Source of the DNA: Streptomyces sp. CMB-StM0423
GTDB taxonomy: Bacteria > Actinomycetota > Actinomycetes > Streptomycetales > Streptomycetaceae
Length of the DNA: 64,000 nucleotides
Direction of reading: 5' to 3'
Assembly (NCBI RefSeq): GCF_002847285.1
Contig: NZ_CP025407.1
Span: 5,893,001 to 5,957,000 of the forward strand
Shown here: piece by piece, positions 51,174 through 59,795 of the stretch
Layout of the letters: every line of letters begins with the position of its first letter
How positions within the stretch are numbered: the stretch's first letter is position 1
The notes under the pieces: model-generated
The model's input: the letters and a program-made list of their open reading frames with translations, nothing else
What the model was told of the DNA's origin: nothing
Databases searched by the model: none
Translations under genes and position numbers: made by a program

Positions 51174-53129
51174 GTGGCAGGCAGGATCAACGACGACGAC
51201 GTGCGTACGGTCAGGAACGCGGTTCCGATCGACGCCGTCGTCTCCGAGTACCTGCAGCTCCGCCCCGGCGGCGGTGGCAACCTCAAGGGGATCTGCCCCT
51301 TTCATGATGAGAAGTCCCCTTCCTTTCATGTGAGTCCGGCCAAGGGCCTGTACCACTGCTTCGGCTGCCAGGAGGGCGGGGACACGGTCGACTTCGTGAT
51401 GAAGGTCGAGCACCTGTCCTTCTCCGAGACCATCGAGCGCCTCGCCGCCCAGGCCGGCATCACCCTGCGGTACGAGGAGGGCGGCTACACCCCCGGCCGC
51501 CAGCAGGGCGAGCGCACCCGGCTGCTGGAGGCGCACAAGGTCGCCGCGCAGTACTACGCCGAGCAGCTCGGCTCCGCGGAGGCGGAGATCGGCCGCGGGT
51601 TCCTCGCCGACCGCGGCTTCGACCAGGCGGCGGCGGAGCGCTTCGGCGTGGGGTACGCGCCGGCGGGCTGGGACCACCTCACCCGCTTCCTGCGCGGCCG
51701 GGGCTTCACCGACAAGGAGCTGACGCTCTCCGGCCTCTCCCAGGACGGCCGCCGGGGGCCCATCGACCGGTTCCGGGGGCGGCTGATGTGGCCGATCCGG
51801 GACATCACGGGCGAGGTCGTCGGCTTCGGCGCCCGGCGGCTGCGCGAGGACGACAACGGGCCGAAGTACCTGAACACGCCGGAGACCCCGATCTACCGCA
51901 AGTCCCAGGTGCTGTACGGGATCGACCTGGCCAAGCGGGACATCGGCAAGCAGGGCCGGGCGGTCGTCGTCGAGGGCTACACCGACGTGATGGCCTGCCA
52001 CCTGTCCGGGGTGACGACGGCCATCGCGACATGCGGCACGGCGTTCGGCGGCGAGCACGTCAAGATCCTGCGCCGGGTGCTGACGGACAACTCCCGCTCG
52101 GAGGTGGTGTTCACCTTCGACGGCGACGCGGCGGGGCAGAAGGCGGCGCTGCGCGCGTTCGAGGACGACCAGAAGTTCGCGGCCCGTACGTCGATCGCGG
52201 TGAGCCCGGGCGGCATGGACCCCTGCGACCTGCGGCTGGCGAAGGGCGACGAGGCGGTGCGGCAGCTCATCGAGGAGCGCTCGCCGCTGTTCGGCTTCGC
52301 GATCCGCTCGTTCGTCACGCAGCACAACCTGGACACGGCGGAGGGCCGGTCCGCGGCGCTGGAGCAGGCGGCGCCGGTGGTGGCGCGGATCAAGGACGTG
52401 GCGATCCGGCACGAGTACGCGGTGCAGTTGGCGGGGATGCTGGGGATCCTGGACGAACGGTTCGTGGTGGACCGCGTACGCCAGCTCGCACGGTACGCGG
52501 CACAGGGCGGGGGTGGCCGGGGCCGGGGCGGTCAGGGTCAGCCGCAGGTCCGCGGCGGTGGCCCGCCGCAGGCGGGCGGCCCCGGGCGCACGGTCCCGGG
52601 ACAGCCCGGCCCTGCCCCCGGTACGGGCACCGGCGGGGGCCCGGCCCTGTACATGCGGACCCCGGCGCTGCACCGCGAGCGCGAGCTGCTGAAGCTGGCG
52701 CTCCAGCACCCCAAGCTGGTCGCCCCGGCCTTCGACGCCTACCTCGCCGACGAGTTCACGGCCGCCCCGTACGCGACGGTCCGCGCCGCCATCGAGGCGG
52801 CCGGCGGCGTCGCCAGCGCCGACGACAGCGCCGCCTACCTGGCCCGGGTCCGCGACGCCGCGCCGGACGACGGCGTCCGCTCCCTGATCACGGAGCTGGC
52901 GGTGGAGCCCCCGCGCAGCCGCCGCGACCCGGACGCGATCTACGCGGGCGAACAACTCGCGGGCGTCCGCCTGGCCGCGGTCGACCGCCGCATCGACGAC
53001 GTCCGCAGCACGGTCCACCGTCTGGGCGCCCAGGGCCCCCCGGACCGGTTCGAGTCGGCCCAGCGCGAGTTGTGGACACTCCAGCAGTACCGCGAATCCC
53101 TCCGCGCCCGCGGCGCGGCCGCGCTCTGA
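51174..53129 (+). CDS. dnaG: DNA primase
   Basis: 651 residues. N-terminal CHC2 zinc site Cys41-His44-Cys62-Cys65, catalytic core with the TOPRIM motifs EGYTDVMAC and FTFDGDAAGQKAALRAF, and a C-terminal DnaB-interacting domain (RERELLKLALQHPKLV). A Gly/Gln/Pro-rich linker of about 60 residues (445-500) separates core from C-terminal domain, common in Streptomyces. It makes RNA primers at the replication fork. The neighbouring sigma factor gene follows as in other actinomycetes. Confidence 0.97.
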   Translation: MAGRINDDDVRTVRNAVPIDAVVSEYLQLRPGGGGNLKGICPFHDEKSPSFHVSPAKGLYHCFGCQEGGDTVDFVMKVEHLSFSETIERLAAQAGITLRYEEGGYTPGRQQGERTRLLEAHKVAAQYYAEQLGSAEAEIGRGFLADRGFDQAAAERFGVGYAPAGWDHLTRFLRGRGFTDKELTLSGLSQDGRRGPIDRFRGRLMWPIRDITGEVVGFGARRLREDDNGPKYLNTPETPIYRKSQVLYGIDLAKRDIGKQGRAVVVEGYTDVMACHLSGVTTAIATCGTAFGGEHVKILRRVLTDNSRSEVVFTFDGDAAGQKAALRAFEDDQKFAARTSIAVSPGGMDPCDLRLAKGDEAVRQLIEERSPLFGFAIRSFVTQHNLDTAEGRSAALEQAAPVVARIKDVAIRHEYAVQLAGMLGILDERFVVDRVRQLARYAAQGGGGRGRGGQGQPQVRGGGPPQAGGPGRTVPGQPGPAPGTGTGGGPALYMRTPALHRERELLKLALQHPKLVAPAFDAYLADEFTAAPYATVRAAIEAAGGVASADDSAAYLARVRDAAPDDGVRSLITELAVEPPRSRRDPDAIYAGEQLAGVRLAAVDRRIDDVRSTVHRLGAQGPPDRFESAQRELWTLQQYRESLRARGAAAL

Positions 53130-53512
53130 CGCGGACGGGAGGCGCCGGGTCAGTCGCCGTCGGTCGTCGTCTGACCGGCGGACGCATGGCGGTCACCTCA
53201 CCAGTGTGACCATAGGGTCACGCTGTGCGAGGAGCTGCGCTGCCCCAAGCGTGCACATTCGTCCGTTGCGTAACCGTCCGGTCACGAGCCGGACACAAAA
53301 TGTGGTCGCACGACCCTACTGCCGGGCGTGTGTCGTACCCCACACTGGGGGCGGTGCCTGAGTCCTCGGAGCGTGGCGGGGTTGCCCGGAACGGGCGACA
53401 AGCCGCCAGGGATCCGCTATCCACGATCGGGACGGAAGGCGGCGAGTTCGCCGCTGCCGTTCCGCTGCCCCACGTCCCCGAACCGGCAGTGACCACCCTG
53501 GAGGTCGCCCCC
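53130..53512. other. Intergenic region between dnaG and the sigma factor gene
   Basis: About 380 bases. The sigma frame is open through much of it (from a GTG at 53354 and earlier), so a longer N-terminus cannot be excluded. It holds an inverted repeat GTGACC-n4-GGTCAC (53206-53221) and the less GC-rich stretch CACAAAATGTGG near 53294, which may belong to the promoter. No RNA gene was seen. Confidence 0.45.
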
Positions 53513-54580
53513 GTGCAGACCCAGACCCTCAAGACTTCCGTACGGGCAGGGCGTGAGGGCGCGCCCGACGTCCTGACCCTGCCGAACGGGGCTCCGGCGG
53601 GGCTCGACGAGCCCGGCGCCGCGCCCGCCCCGCCGCCGCCCGCGTCCGCCGTGCGGCCCGATCGCGGCGGGCCCACGTCCGACCTGTTCCGGCAGTATCT
53701 GCGCGAGATCGGCCGGATTCCGCTCCTCAGTGCCGCCGAAGAGGTGGAGCTCGCGCGCCGCGTCGAGGCGGGGCTCTTCGCCGAGGAGAAGCTGGCCGCC
53801 GAGCCTGACCTGATCACGCCGCTCGCGCTGGACCTGGACAAGCTCGTCGTGCTGGGCCGGATGGCCAAGCGCCGGCTGATCGAGGCGAACCTGCGGCTCG
53901 TCGTCTCCGTCGCCAAGCGGTACGTGGGCCGCGGCCTGACGATGCTCGACCTGGTACAGGAGGGCAACCTCGGGCTGATCCGCGCGGTGGAGAAGTTCGA
54001 CTACGCCCGCGGCTACAAGTTCTCCACGTACGCGACCTGGTGGATCCGCCAGGCCATGTCCCGCGCCCTCGCCGACCAGGCCCGGACCATCCGCGTCCCG
54101 GTGCACGTCGTCGAGCTGATCAACCGGGTCGTGCGCGTCCAGCGCCGCATGCTCCAGGAGCGCGGCTACGAGCCGACGCCCGAGGAGGTCGGCACCCATC
54201 TCGGGCTGCCCGAGGAGCGGGTGAGCGAGGTGCTGCGGCTGGCGCAGGAGCCCGTGTCGCTGCACGCGCCGGTCGGCGAGGAGGAGGACGTCGCGCTCGG
54301 CGACCTCATCGAGGACGGCGACGCCGCCTCCCCCGTGGAGTCGGCGGCGTTCCTGCTGCTGCGCGAGCACCTGGAGGCCGTGCTGTCCACGCTCGGCGAA
54401 CGGGAGCGCAAGGTCGTGCAGTTGCGGTACGGGCTGATCGACGGCCGGCCGCGGACGCTGGAGGAGATAGGCCGCATCTTCGGCGTCACCCGCGAGCGGA
54501 TCCGGCAGATCGAGTCCAAGACCCTCAACAAGCTGCGCGACCACGCCTTCGCCGACCAGCTCCGCGGCTACCTGGACTGA
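53513..54580 (+). CDS. hrdA: RNA polymerase sigma factor, RpoD/SigA family (HrdA-like)
   Basis: 355 residues from GTG 53513, eight bases after GGAGG; the start MQTQTLK fits family members. Regions are clear: 1.2 (RQYLREIGRIPLLSAAEEVEL), 2 (VGRGLTMLDLVQEGNLGLIRA, YKFSTYATWWIRQAMSRAL), 3, and 4.2 (GVTRERIRQIESKTLNKLRDH). Region 2.4 is intact, so it should read vegetative-type promoters. It lacks the long N-terminal extension of the principal sigma HrdB, so it is a group 2 sigma. The symbol rests on synteny with dnaG (hrdA neighbours dnaG in S. coelicolor, from memory). Terminator downstream. Confidence 0.88.
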   Translation: MQTQTLKTSVRAGREGAPDVLTLPNGAPAGLDEPGAAPAPPPPASAVRPDRGGPTSDLFRQYLREIGRIPLLSAAEEVELARRVEAGLFAEEKLAAEPDLITPLALDLDKLVVLGRMAKRRLIEANLRLVVSVAKRYVGRGLTMLDLVQEGNLGLIRAVEKFDYARGYKFSTYATWWIRQAMSRALADQARTIRVPVHVVELINRVVRVQRRMLQERGYEPTPEEVGTHLGLPEERVSEVLRLAQEPVSLHAPVGEEEDVALGDLIEDGDAASPVESAAFLLLREHLEAVLSTLGERERKVVQLRYGLIDGRPRTLEEIGRIFGVTRERIRQIESKTLNKLRDHAFADQLRGYLD

Positions 54581-54607
54581 CCCGCACGGTTCACACGACA
54601 CCGACCA

Positions 54608-54637
54608 CGGGCTCCGGCCGTCGAGTGCCGGAGCCCG
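54608..54637 (+). terminator. Terminator after the sigma factor gene
   Basis: Perfect 11-bp inverted repeat (54608-54618 with 54627-54637), 8-nt loop, 27 bases after the stop codon. Confidence 0.7.
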
Positions 54638-54759
54638 CTTCGGCATGGGTGGAACCGGTCCGGCCGGACGGGCGCGTGGGGCCTGCGAAGGACCCCCGCC
54701 CGGCCGGACCGGGGTCGGGGGAAGCCTGGGTGAAGTGAGCATCGCCGGGGCGGTGTTGA

Positions 54760-54785
54760 AAGACTTTGCAAGCGTCTTTCCGACG
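54760..54785 (+). promoter_or_regulatory. MalR-operator-like sequence upstream of the amylase pseudogene
   Basis: GACTTTGCAAGCGTCTTTCC closely resembles TACTTGCAAGGTCTTTCGG in the malR-malE intergenic region. A further pair, CTGCAA-n3-CTTGCG, follows at 54846-54860. These match the CTTGCA-type elements known to control Streptomyces amylase and maltose genes. They mark the old amylase promoter. Confidence 0.55.
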
Positions 54786-54939
54786 GGTTGCCCGTGCTCT
54801 GGTGCGCCCTCTGCCGTCATCCGGGAACGCGGATCCCGGATCGTTCTGCAAAATCTTGCGATCCTCGATTCCGCACACCGATGTGGCTGTGGCGCGTCAG
54901 CTCTCCGAGACCAGGAGGGTACACATGGCTCATTCGGTG

Positions 54940-55316
54940 TCTGAACTCCCAGCTCGCGCGCGGCGTCTCCGGCTTCCGCGTGGACGCCGCCAAGCACATC
55001 CCCGCCGCCGACCTGGAGGCGATCGCCGGCCGGCTGGACGACACCGCGGACGGCGCGCGGCCGTTCGTCTTCCACGAGGTCTTCCCCGGTGGCACTCCCG
55101 CGCCCGGCGAGTACTACCGGCAGCGGCCGGGTGCCGGACTTCTTCTTCGGTGACCGGGTGAAGGCCGCGTTCCAGGTGCGTCAGGAGTTCGGCACGGCGG
55201 TCGCGGACGGCACGTACTGCAACGTCCTCGACGGCTGCGCCACCAAGGTCACCGTCGCGGCCGGCCGGGTCGCGCTCGACCTGCCCGCCAAGGGCGCGGT
55301 CGCCTTCCACCCGTAG
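54940..55316 (+). pseudogene. Alpha-amylase (GH13) pseudogene
   Basis: A central piece, about 54940-55150, reads in one frame as QLARGVSGFRVDAAKH with the catalytic Asp codon at 54983, a Glu in FVFHEVF at 55076, and GEYYRQ. It then jumps to another frame reading FFFGDRVKAAFQVRQEFGTAV and a C-terminal-domain-like tail (DGTYCNVLDGC, ending at 55316). The N-terminal roughly 200 residues, the conserved NHD region and the intervening barrel strands are missing, and the frame is broken. It is clearly non-functional. It sits next to the mal operon behind operator-like sequences. Confidence 0.8.
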
Positions 55317-55364
55317 GACCAGGAACTACACCACCGGCACCGGCACCGGCACCGGCGCCCGCGG

Positions 55365-56414
55365 TCACGACTCCGACGCGGGCGCCGAGGCCGTCGAGCC
55401 GCGCACCACCAGCTCCGGGTGGAAGACGAACTCGGCGTGCGGTGCCGGGGTGCCGCCGATCTCCTCCAGCAGGGCCCGTACCGCGGCCTGGCCCATCGCC
55501 GTCACCGGCTGGCGGACCGTCGTCAGCGGCGGGTCGGTGAAGGCGATCAGCGGGGAGTCGTCGTAGCCGACGACCGACACCTGCCGCGGCACCGCGAGGC
55601 CGCGCTGCCGGGCCGCGCGGATCGCGCCCAGCGCCATCATGTCGCTCGCGCACACGATCGCCGTGCAGCCGCGGTCCAGCAGCGCCGCCGCCGCGGCCTG
55701 CCCGCCCTCCAGGGAGTACAGCGAGTGCTCGATGTCCGCCCGCGCGTCCGCCTCCGGTACGGACAGCACGTCGCGCATCGAGTCGAGGAACCCCTCGACC
55801 TTCCGCTGTACGGGCACGAAGCGGCCGGGCCCGAGCGCGAGCCCGATGCGGCGGTGGCCCAGGGAGGCCAGGTGGGTCACCGACAGCCGCATCGCGTCCC
55901 GGTCGTCGGGGGAGATGAACGTGCCCTGGAACTTCTCCGAGTAGCCGTTGATCATCACGAACGGCACGCCCTTGCCGCGCAGTCGCGTGTAGCGCTCCAT
56001 GTCCGCGGTGGTGTCGGCGTGCAGCCCGGAGACGAAGACGATGCCGTCCACGCCGCGCTCCACCAGCATCTCGGTCAGCTCGTCCTCCGTCGAGCCGCCG
56101 GGCGTCTGCGCGGCCAGCACCGGGGTGTAGCCCTGCCGGGTCAGGGCCTGGCCGATGACCTGGGCGAAGCCGGGGAAGATCGGGTTGTCCAGCTCCGGGA
56201 TGAGCAGCCCGATCAGGCCCGCGCTGCGCCGGCGCAGCTTGACCGGCCGCTCGTAGCCGAGCACGTCGAGCGCGGCCAGCACGGCCTGCCGGGTGGTGTC
56301 CGCCACGCCCGGCTTGCCGTTCAGCACCCGGCTGACCGTCGCCTCGCTCACCCCGGCCTGGGCCGCGATGTCGGCGAGCCGCGCGGTCGCGGGACCTGAC
56401 TGTTCCTGGCGCAC
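55365..56414 (-). CDS. malR: LacI-family repressor of the maltose operon
   Basis: 349 residues; GTG start six bases after GGGAGG. LacI helix-turn-helix and hinge (RLADIAAQAGVSEATVSRVLNGKPGV, in two overlapping segments) followed by a periplasmic-binding-protein-like sensor domain (SAGLIGLLIPELDNPIFPGFAQVIG, FVMINGYSEKFQG, CTAIVCASDMMALGAIRAAR, VVGYDDSPLIAFTDPPLTTVRQP). Divergent from malE with twin CTTGCA operators between them. It should repress malEFG-aglA, and once the adjacent amylase, until maltodextrin is present. Confidence 0.9.
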   Translation of the reverse strand: MRQEQSGPATARLADIAAQAGVSEATVSRVLNGKPGVADTTRQAVLAALDVLGYERPVKLRRRSAGLIGLLIPELDNPIFPGFAQVIGQALTRQGYTPVLAAQTPGGSTEDELTEMLVERGVDGIVFVSGLHADTTADMERYTRLRGKGVPFVMINGYSEKFQGTFISPDDRDAMRLSVTHLASLGHRRIGLALGPGRFVPVQRKVEGFLDSMRDVLSVPEADARADIEHSLYSLEGGQAAAAALLDRGCTAIVCASDMMALGAIRAARQRGLAVPRQVSVVGYDDSPLIAFTDPPLTTVRQPVTAMGQAAVRALLEEIGGTPAPHAEFVFHPELVVRGSTASAPASES

Positions 56415-56450
56415 GTCGTGCCTCCCTTGTTCTCGCTGAGACCGTAACTC

Positions 56451-56471
56451 CTTGCAGAAATTACTTGCAAG
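56451..56471. promoter_or_regulatory. MalR operator in the malR-malE divergent promoter
   Basis: CTTGCAG (56451-56457) and CTTGCAAG (56464-56471) repeat with a 13-base period. CTTGCAG repeats are the known control elements of Streptomyces maltose and amylase promoters. The centre lies 47 bases upstream of the malR start and about 100 bases before malE, suiting control of both. Confidence 0.65.
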
Positions 56472-56474
56472 GTC

Positions 56475-56503
56475 TTTCGGTCGCATGTCAATCCTGTTAG
56501 CTT
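56475..56503 (+). promoter_or_regulatory. Candidate malE promoter
   Basis: TTTCGG (56475-56480) and TAGCTT (56498-56503) separated by 17 bases, directly after the operator and 60 bases before the malE start. The -35 match is weak. Confidence 0.35.
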
Positions 56504-56562
56504 CCTCGGCGTCCGGCGCCGCGCTGTGCGGTCGCGGTTCCCTGCCTGAAGGAGAGTTCACT

Positions 56563-57846
56563 ATGCGACGTGGCATAGCCGCCACCGCCCTGGCCGCCTC
56601 ACTTGCGCTGGTGGCGACGGCCTGCGGTGACGACGGGGACGGCGGCGACGGCGGGAGCGCCGGCGGGCAGGTGACGATCACCTGGTGGGACACCTCCAAC
56701 GCCACCAACGAGGCGCCGACGTACAAGGCGTTGATCAAGGAGTTCGAGAAGGCGCACCCGGACATCAAGGTCGAGTACGTCAACGTCCCCTTCGACCAGG
56801 CGCAGAACAAGTTCACCACCGCCGCCGGCACCAAGGGCGCCCCCGACGTCATCCGCACCGAGGTCGGCTGGACCGCCTCCTGGGCCAAGTCGCAGTTCCT
56901 CGCCCCGCTCGACGGCACCGCGGCGCTGGCGAAGCAGGACGACTTCACGCCGTCGCTGCTGAAGCAGGCGCAGTACGAGGGCACGACCTACGGCGCCCCG
57001 ATCGTCACCGACACGCTCGCGCTGATGTGGAACAAGGACCTGCTGAAGAAGGCCGGCCACGACGCGCCGCCCGCCGACTGGGACCAGCTCATGGACGTCG
57101 CCGCCGACGTCGAGGACAAGACCGGCGCCGACGGCTTCTGGCTCAACAAGGACCCGTACTACACACTGCCGTTCCTCTTCGGCGAGGGCACCGACATGGT
57201 CGACGCCGAGGCGCAGAAGATCACCGTCAACTCGCCCGGGGCCGTCACCGGCGTGGAGAAGGCCAAGGACATCGTCGACGCTCCCGGCACCGCCGACCTC
57301 GACGTCACCGCCGACGCCTACGCCCACATGCAGGACGCCTTCGTCAACGGCAAGGTCGCCATGATCATCCAGGGTCCGTGGGAGCTGACGAACGTCTACG
57401 CCGGTTCCGCCTTCAAGGACAAGGCCGACCTCGGCATCGCCCCCGTCCCGGCCGGCTCCACCGGCAAGGCAGGCGCCCCCACCGGCGGCCACAACCTCTC
57501 CGTCTACAACGGCTCCGACGAGGCCCACCAGGAAGCCGCGATCGAGTTCGTCGGCTGGCTGACCTCCGCCGACACCCAGGCGAAGATCGCCGTGAAGAAC
57601 GGCACCCTGCCCACCCGCGCCTCCGCCTACACCGACGAGGTCAAGGCCGCCCCCGGCGTCGCCGACTACCAGCAGGTGCTGGCCGACACCGCCCAGCCGC
57701 GCCCCGCGCTGCCCGAGTACAGCACGCTGCTCGGCGACGACTTCGCGCAGAACCTCGCCGCCGTCCTCAAGGGCGACACCGGCGTCAAGGACGGGCTCGA
57801 CGCCACCGCCGAGAAGTTCGGCGAGCTGGTCCCCGACTTCTCGTAG
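56563..57846 (+). CDS. malE: Maltose/maltodextrin ABC transporter, substrate-binding lipoprotein
   Basis: 427 residues; ATG with AAGGAGA upstream. Lipoprotein signal with lipobox LVATAC (Cys22). The mature part is a family 1 solute-binding protein (VTITWWDTSNATNEAPTYKAL, GTKGAPDVIRTEVGWTASWA, YGAPIVTDTLALMWNKDLL, AMIIQGPWELTNVY, GGHNLSVYNGSDEAHQEAA). It captures malto-oligosaccharides outside the membrane for MalFG. First gene of the operon under the MalR operator. Confidence 0.93.
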   Translation: MRRGIAATALAASLALVATACGDDGDGGDGGSAGGQVTITWWDTSNATNEAPTYKALIKEFEKAHPDIKVEYVNVPFDQAQNKFTTAAGTKGAPDVIRTEVGWTASWAKSQFLAPLDGTAALAKQDDFTPSLLKQAQYEGTTYGAPIVTDTLALMWNKDLLKKAGHDAPPADWDQLMDVAADVEDKTGADGFWLNKDPYYTLPFLFGEGTDMVDAEAQKITVNSPGAVTGVEKAKDIVDAPGTADLDVTADAYAHMQDAFVNGKVAMIIQGPWELTNVYAGSAFKDKADLGIAPVPAGSTGKAGAPTGGHNLSVYNGSDEAHQEAAIEFVGWLTSADTQAKIAVKNGTLPTRASAYTDEVKAAPGVADYQQVLADTAQPRPALPEYSTLLGDDFAQNLAAVLKGDTGVKDGLDATAEKFGELVPDFS

Positions 57847-57873
57847 CGCGGCAGCGGTCCTGAAGGGCACCGA

Positions 57874-58812
57874 ATGATCAGCAGCCTGAAGCAGTCGTAC
57901 AGCCGCCACTGGTACGCCTACGCCATGGTGGCCCCGGTCGCCGCCGTCCTCGGCGTGCTCGTGGCCTACCCGCTGGGCCGCGGCGTCTACCTGTCGCTCA
58001 CCGACGCCACGAGCGACAACGTCGGGCGCACCATCGGGGTCAACAAGATCCCGGACAGCTTCTCCTTCGTCGGCTTCGACCACTACGTCGAGATCCTCAC
58101 CGGCAGCGCCGCCGACACCTTCTGGAAGCAGTTCGCCTGGACGCTCTTCTGGACCGCCGCCTGCGTCGCCCTGCACTACGGCATCGGCCTGGGCCTCGCC
58201 GTGCTGCTCAACCGCAGGATGCGCGGGCGCACCCTCTACCGGCTCGCGCTGATCCTGCCGTGGGCGGTGCCGACGTTCGTCACCGTCTTCTCCTGGCGGA
58301 TGATCCTCGCCGACGGAGGCGTGCTGAACTCCGTGTTCGCCTCCGTCGGCATGCCGGAACCGGCCTGGCTCAGCGAGCCGTTCTGGCAGCGGACGGCGGC
58401 GATCGTCGTCAACACCTGGTGCGGCGTGCCGTTCATGATGGTCTCGCTGCTCGGCGGGCTGCAGTCGATCCCGAACGAGCTGTACGAGGCGGCCGAGACG
58501 GACGGCGCCACGCCCTGGCAGCGCTTCCGCTACGTGACCCTGCCCGGGCTGCGCGCCGTGAGCAGCACGGTGATCATGCTGGGCGTCATCTGGACGTTCA
58601 ACCAGTTCATCGTCATCTTCCTGCTGTTCGGCTCCACCGCGCCCGACACCGAGATCCTGGTCACCTGGGCGTACCGGCTCGGCTTCGGCCAGACGCCGCG
58701 GGACTACGCCGGCTCCGCCGCGTACGGCGTGATCATCCTGTCCATGCTCGTCGTGCTGGTGTCGGTCTACCGCCGCTGGCTGAACCGCAACGAGGAGGCG
58801 GCCCTCCGATGA
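57874..58812 (+). CDS. malF: Maltose ABC transporter permease MalF
   Basis: 312 residues, six or more transmembrane segments. The EAA loop that docks the ATPase reads LYEAAETDGATPWQRFRYVTLPG. It follows malE by 27 bases and overlaps malG by four. It is shorter than enterobacterial MalF, lacking the large periplasmic P2 domain, as usual for Gram-positive homologues. Confidence 0.92.
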   Translation: MISSLKQSYSRHWYAYAMVAPVAAVLGVLVAYPLGRGVYLSLTDATSDNVGRTIGVNKIPDSFSFVGFDHYVEILTGSAADTFWKQFAWTLFWTAACVALHYGIGLGLAVLLNRRMRGRTLYRLALILPWAVPTFVTVFSWRMILADGGVLNSVFASVGMPEPAWLSEPFWQRTAAIVVNTWCGVPFMMVSLLGGLQSIPNELYEAAETDGATPWQRFRYVTLPGLRAVSSTVIMLGVIWTFNQFIVIFLLFGSTAPDTEILVTWAYRLGFGQTPRDYAGSAAYGVIILSMLVVLVSVYRRWLNRNEEAALR

Positions 58813-59720
58813 GCCAAGCAACCACCTCCCGCCCGACCCGCTCCGCTGCCTCCCGCCCGCGCCGCCCTGCCGCCCCCCGCCCGCGCCGCCGCGGCGAGCG
58901 CAGCACGGCCGCCTCCGTCGCGCTGCACGGCACGCTGCTCCTGGCGAGCTTCGTCGCGCTGTTCCCGGTCGCCTGGCTCGCGTGGATCTCGCTCGGCCCC
59001 GACAAGACCGACTTCCTGCACGCCGGCGAGATAGCCGGGAAGGCCAGCCTGTCGAACTACACCACGGTGCTGTCCGACACCGACTTCCTGCACTGGGTCG
59101 GCAACTCGCTGATCGTCAGCCTCGGCACGTGCGTGATCGGCGTCTTCGTCTCCGCCAGCGCCGCATACGCCGTCTCGCGCATGCGCTTCCCCGGCCACCG
59201 GCAGCTCATGTGGACGTTCCTGATCACGCAGATGTTCCCGTTCGCGATCCTCATCGTGCCGCTGTACAACATCCTCGCCGGGCTCGACCTGCTGGACACG
59301 TACTGGGCGCTGATCGCGGTCAACCTCACCCAGGCCGTGCCGTACTGCGCCTGGCTGCTCAAGGGCTACTTCGACACCATCCCGCACGAGATCGACGAGG
59401 CGGGCCGGGTCGACGGGCTCACGCCCTTCGGCACGTTCTGGCGGCTGGTGCTGCCGCTCGCCCGGCCGGGCATGGCGGTCGCGGCGTTCTACACCTTCAT
59501 CACCGCGTGGGCGGAGTTCGCCTTCGCGTCGGTGTTCCTGCTCAGCTCCGACAAGTACACGCTGCCGATCGGCCTGGCGACCTTCGTCAGCGAACACGAC
59601 CAGCAGTGGAACCTGATGGCCGCCACCGGCGTGCTCATCGGGCTCCCGGCGGCGGCGTTCTTCTACCTCGTCCAGCGCCACCTGGTGACCGGCCTGACGG
59701 CCGGCGCCGCCAAGTCGTAG
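58809..59720 (+). CDS. malG: Maltose ABC transporter permease MalG
   Basis: 303 residues, starting inside the malF stop (ATGA). A basic Arg/Pro-rich cytoplasmic N-terminus precedes six transmembrane segments. The EAA motif is EIDEAGRVDGLTPFGTFWR. No ATPase gene follows. In Streptomyces the shared ATPase MsiK, encoded elsewhere, energises this transporter (established for other species). Confidence 0.92.
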   Translation: MSQATTSRPTRSAASRPRRPAAPRPRRRGERSTAASVALHGTLLLASFVALFPVAWLAWISLGPDKTDFLHAGEIAGKASLSNYTTVLSDTDFLHWVGNSLIVSLGTCVIGVFVSASAAYAVSRMRFPGHRQLMWTFLITQMFPFAILIVPLYNILAGLDLLDTYWALIAVNLTQAVPYCAWLLKGYFDTIPHEIDEAGRVDGLTPFGTFWRLVLPLARPGMAVAAFYTFITAWAEFAFASVFLLSSDKYTLPIGLATFVSEHDQQWNLMAATGVLIGLPAAAFFYLVQRHLVTGLTAGAAKS

Positions 59721-59795
59721 GCGCTCCGCCCCTCCTCCCGCAAGCCACTGGACGCGGCCCCCGCGCCGCCCGCCCACCGACGACCCGGGGATGAC

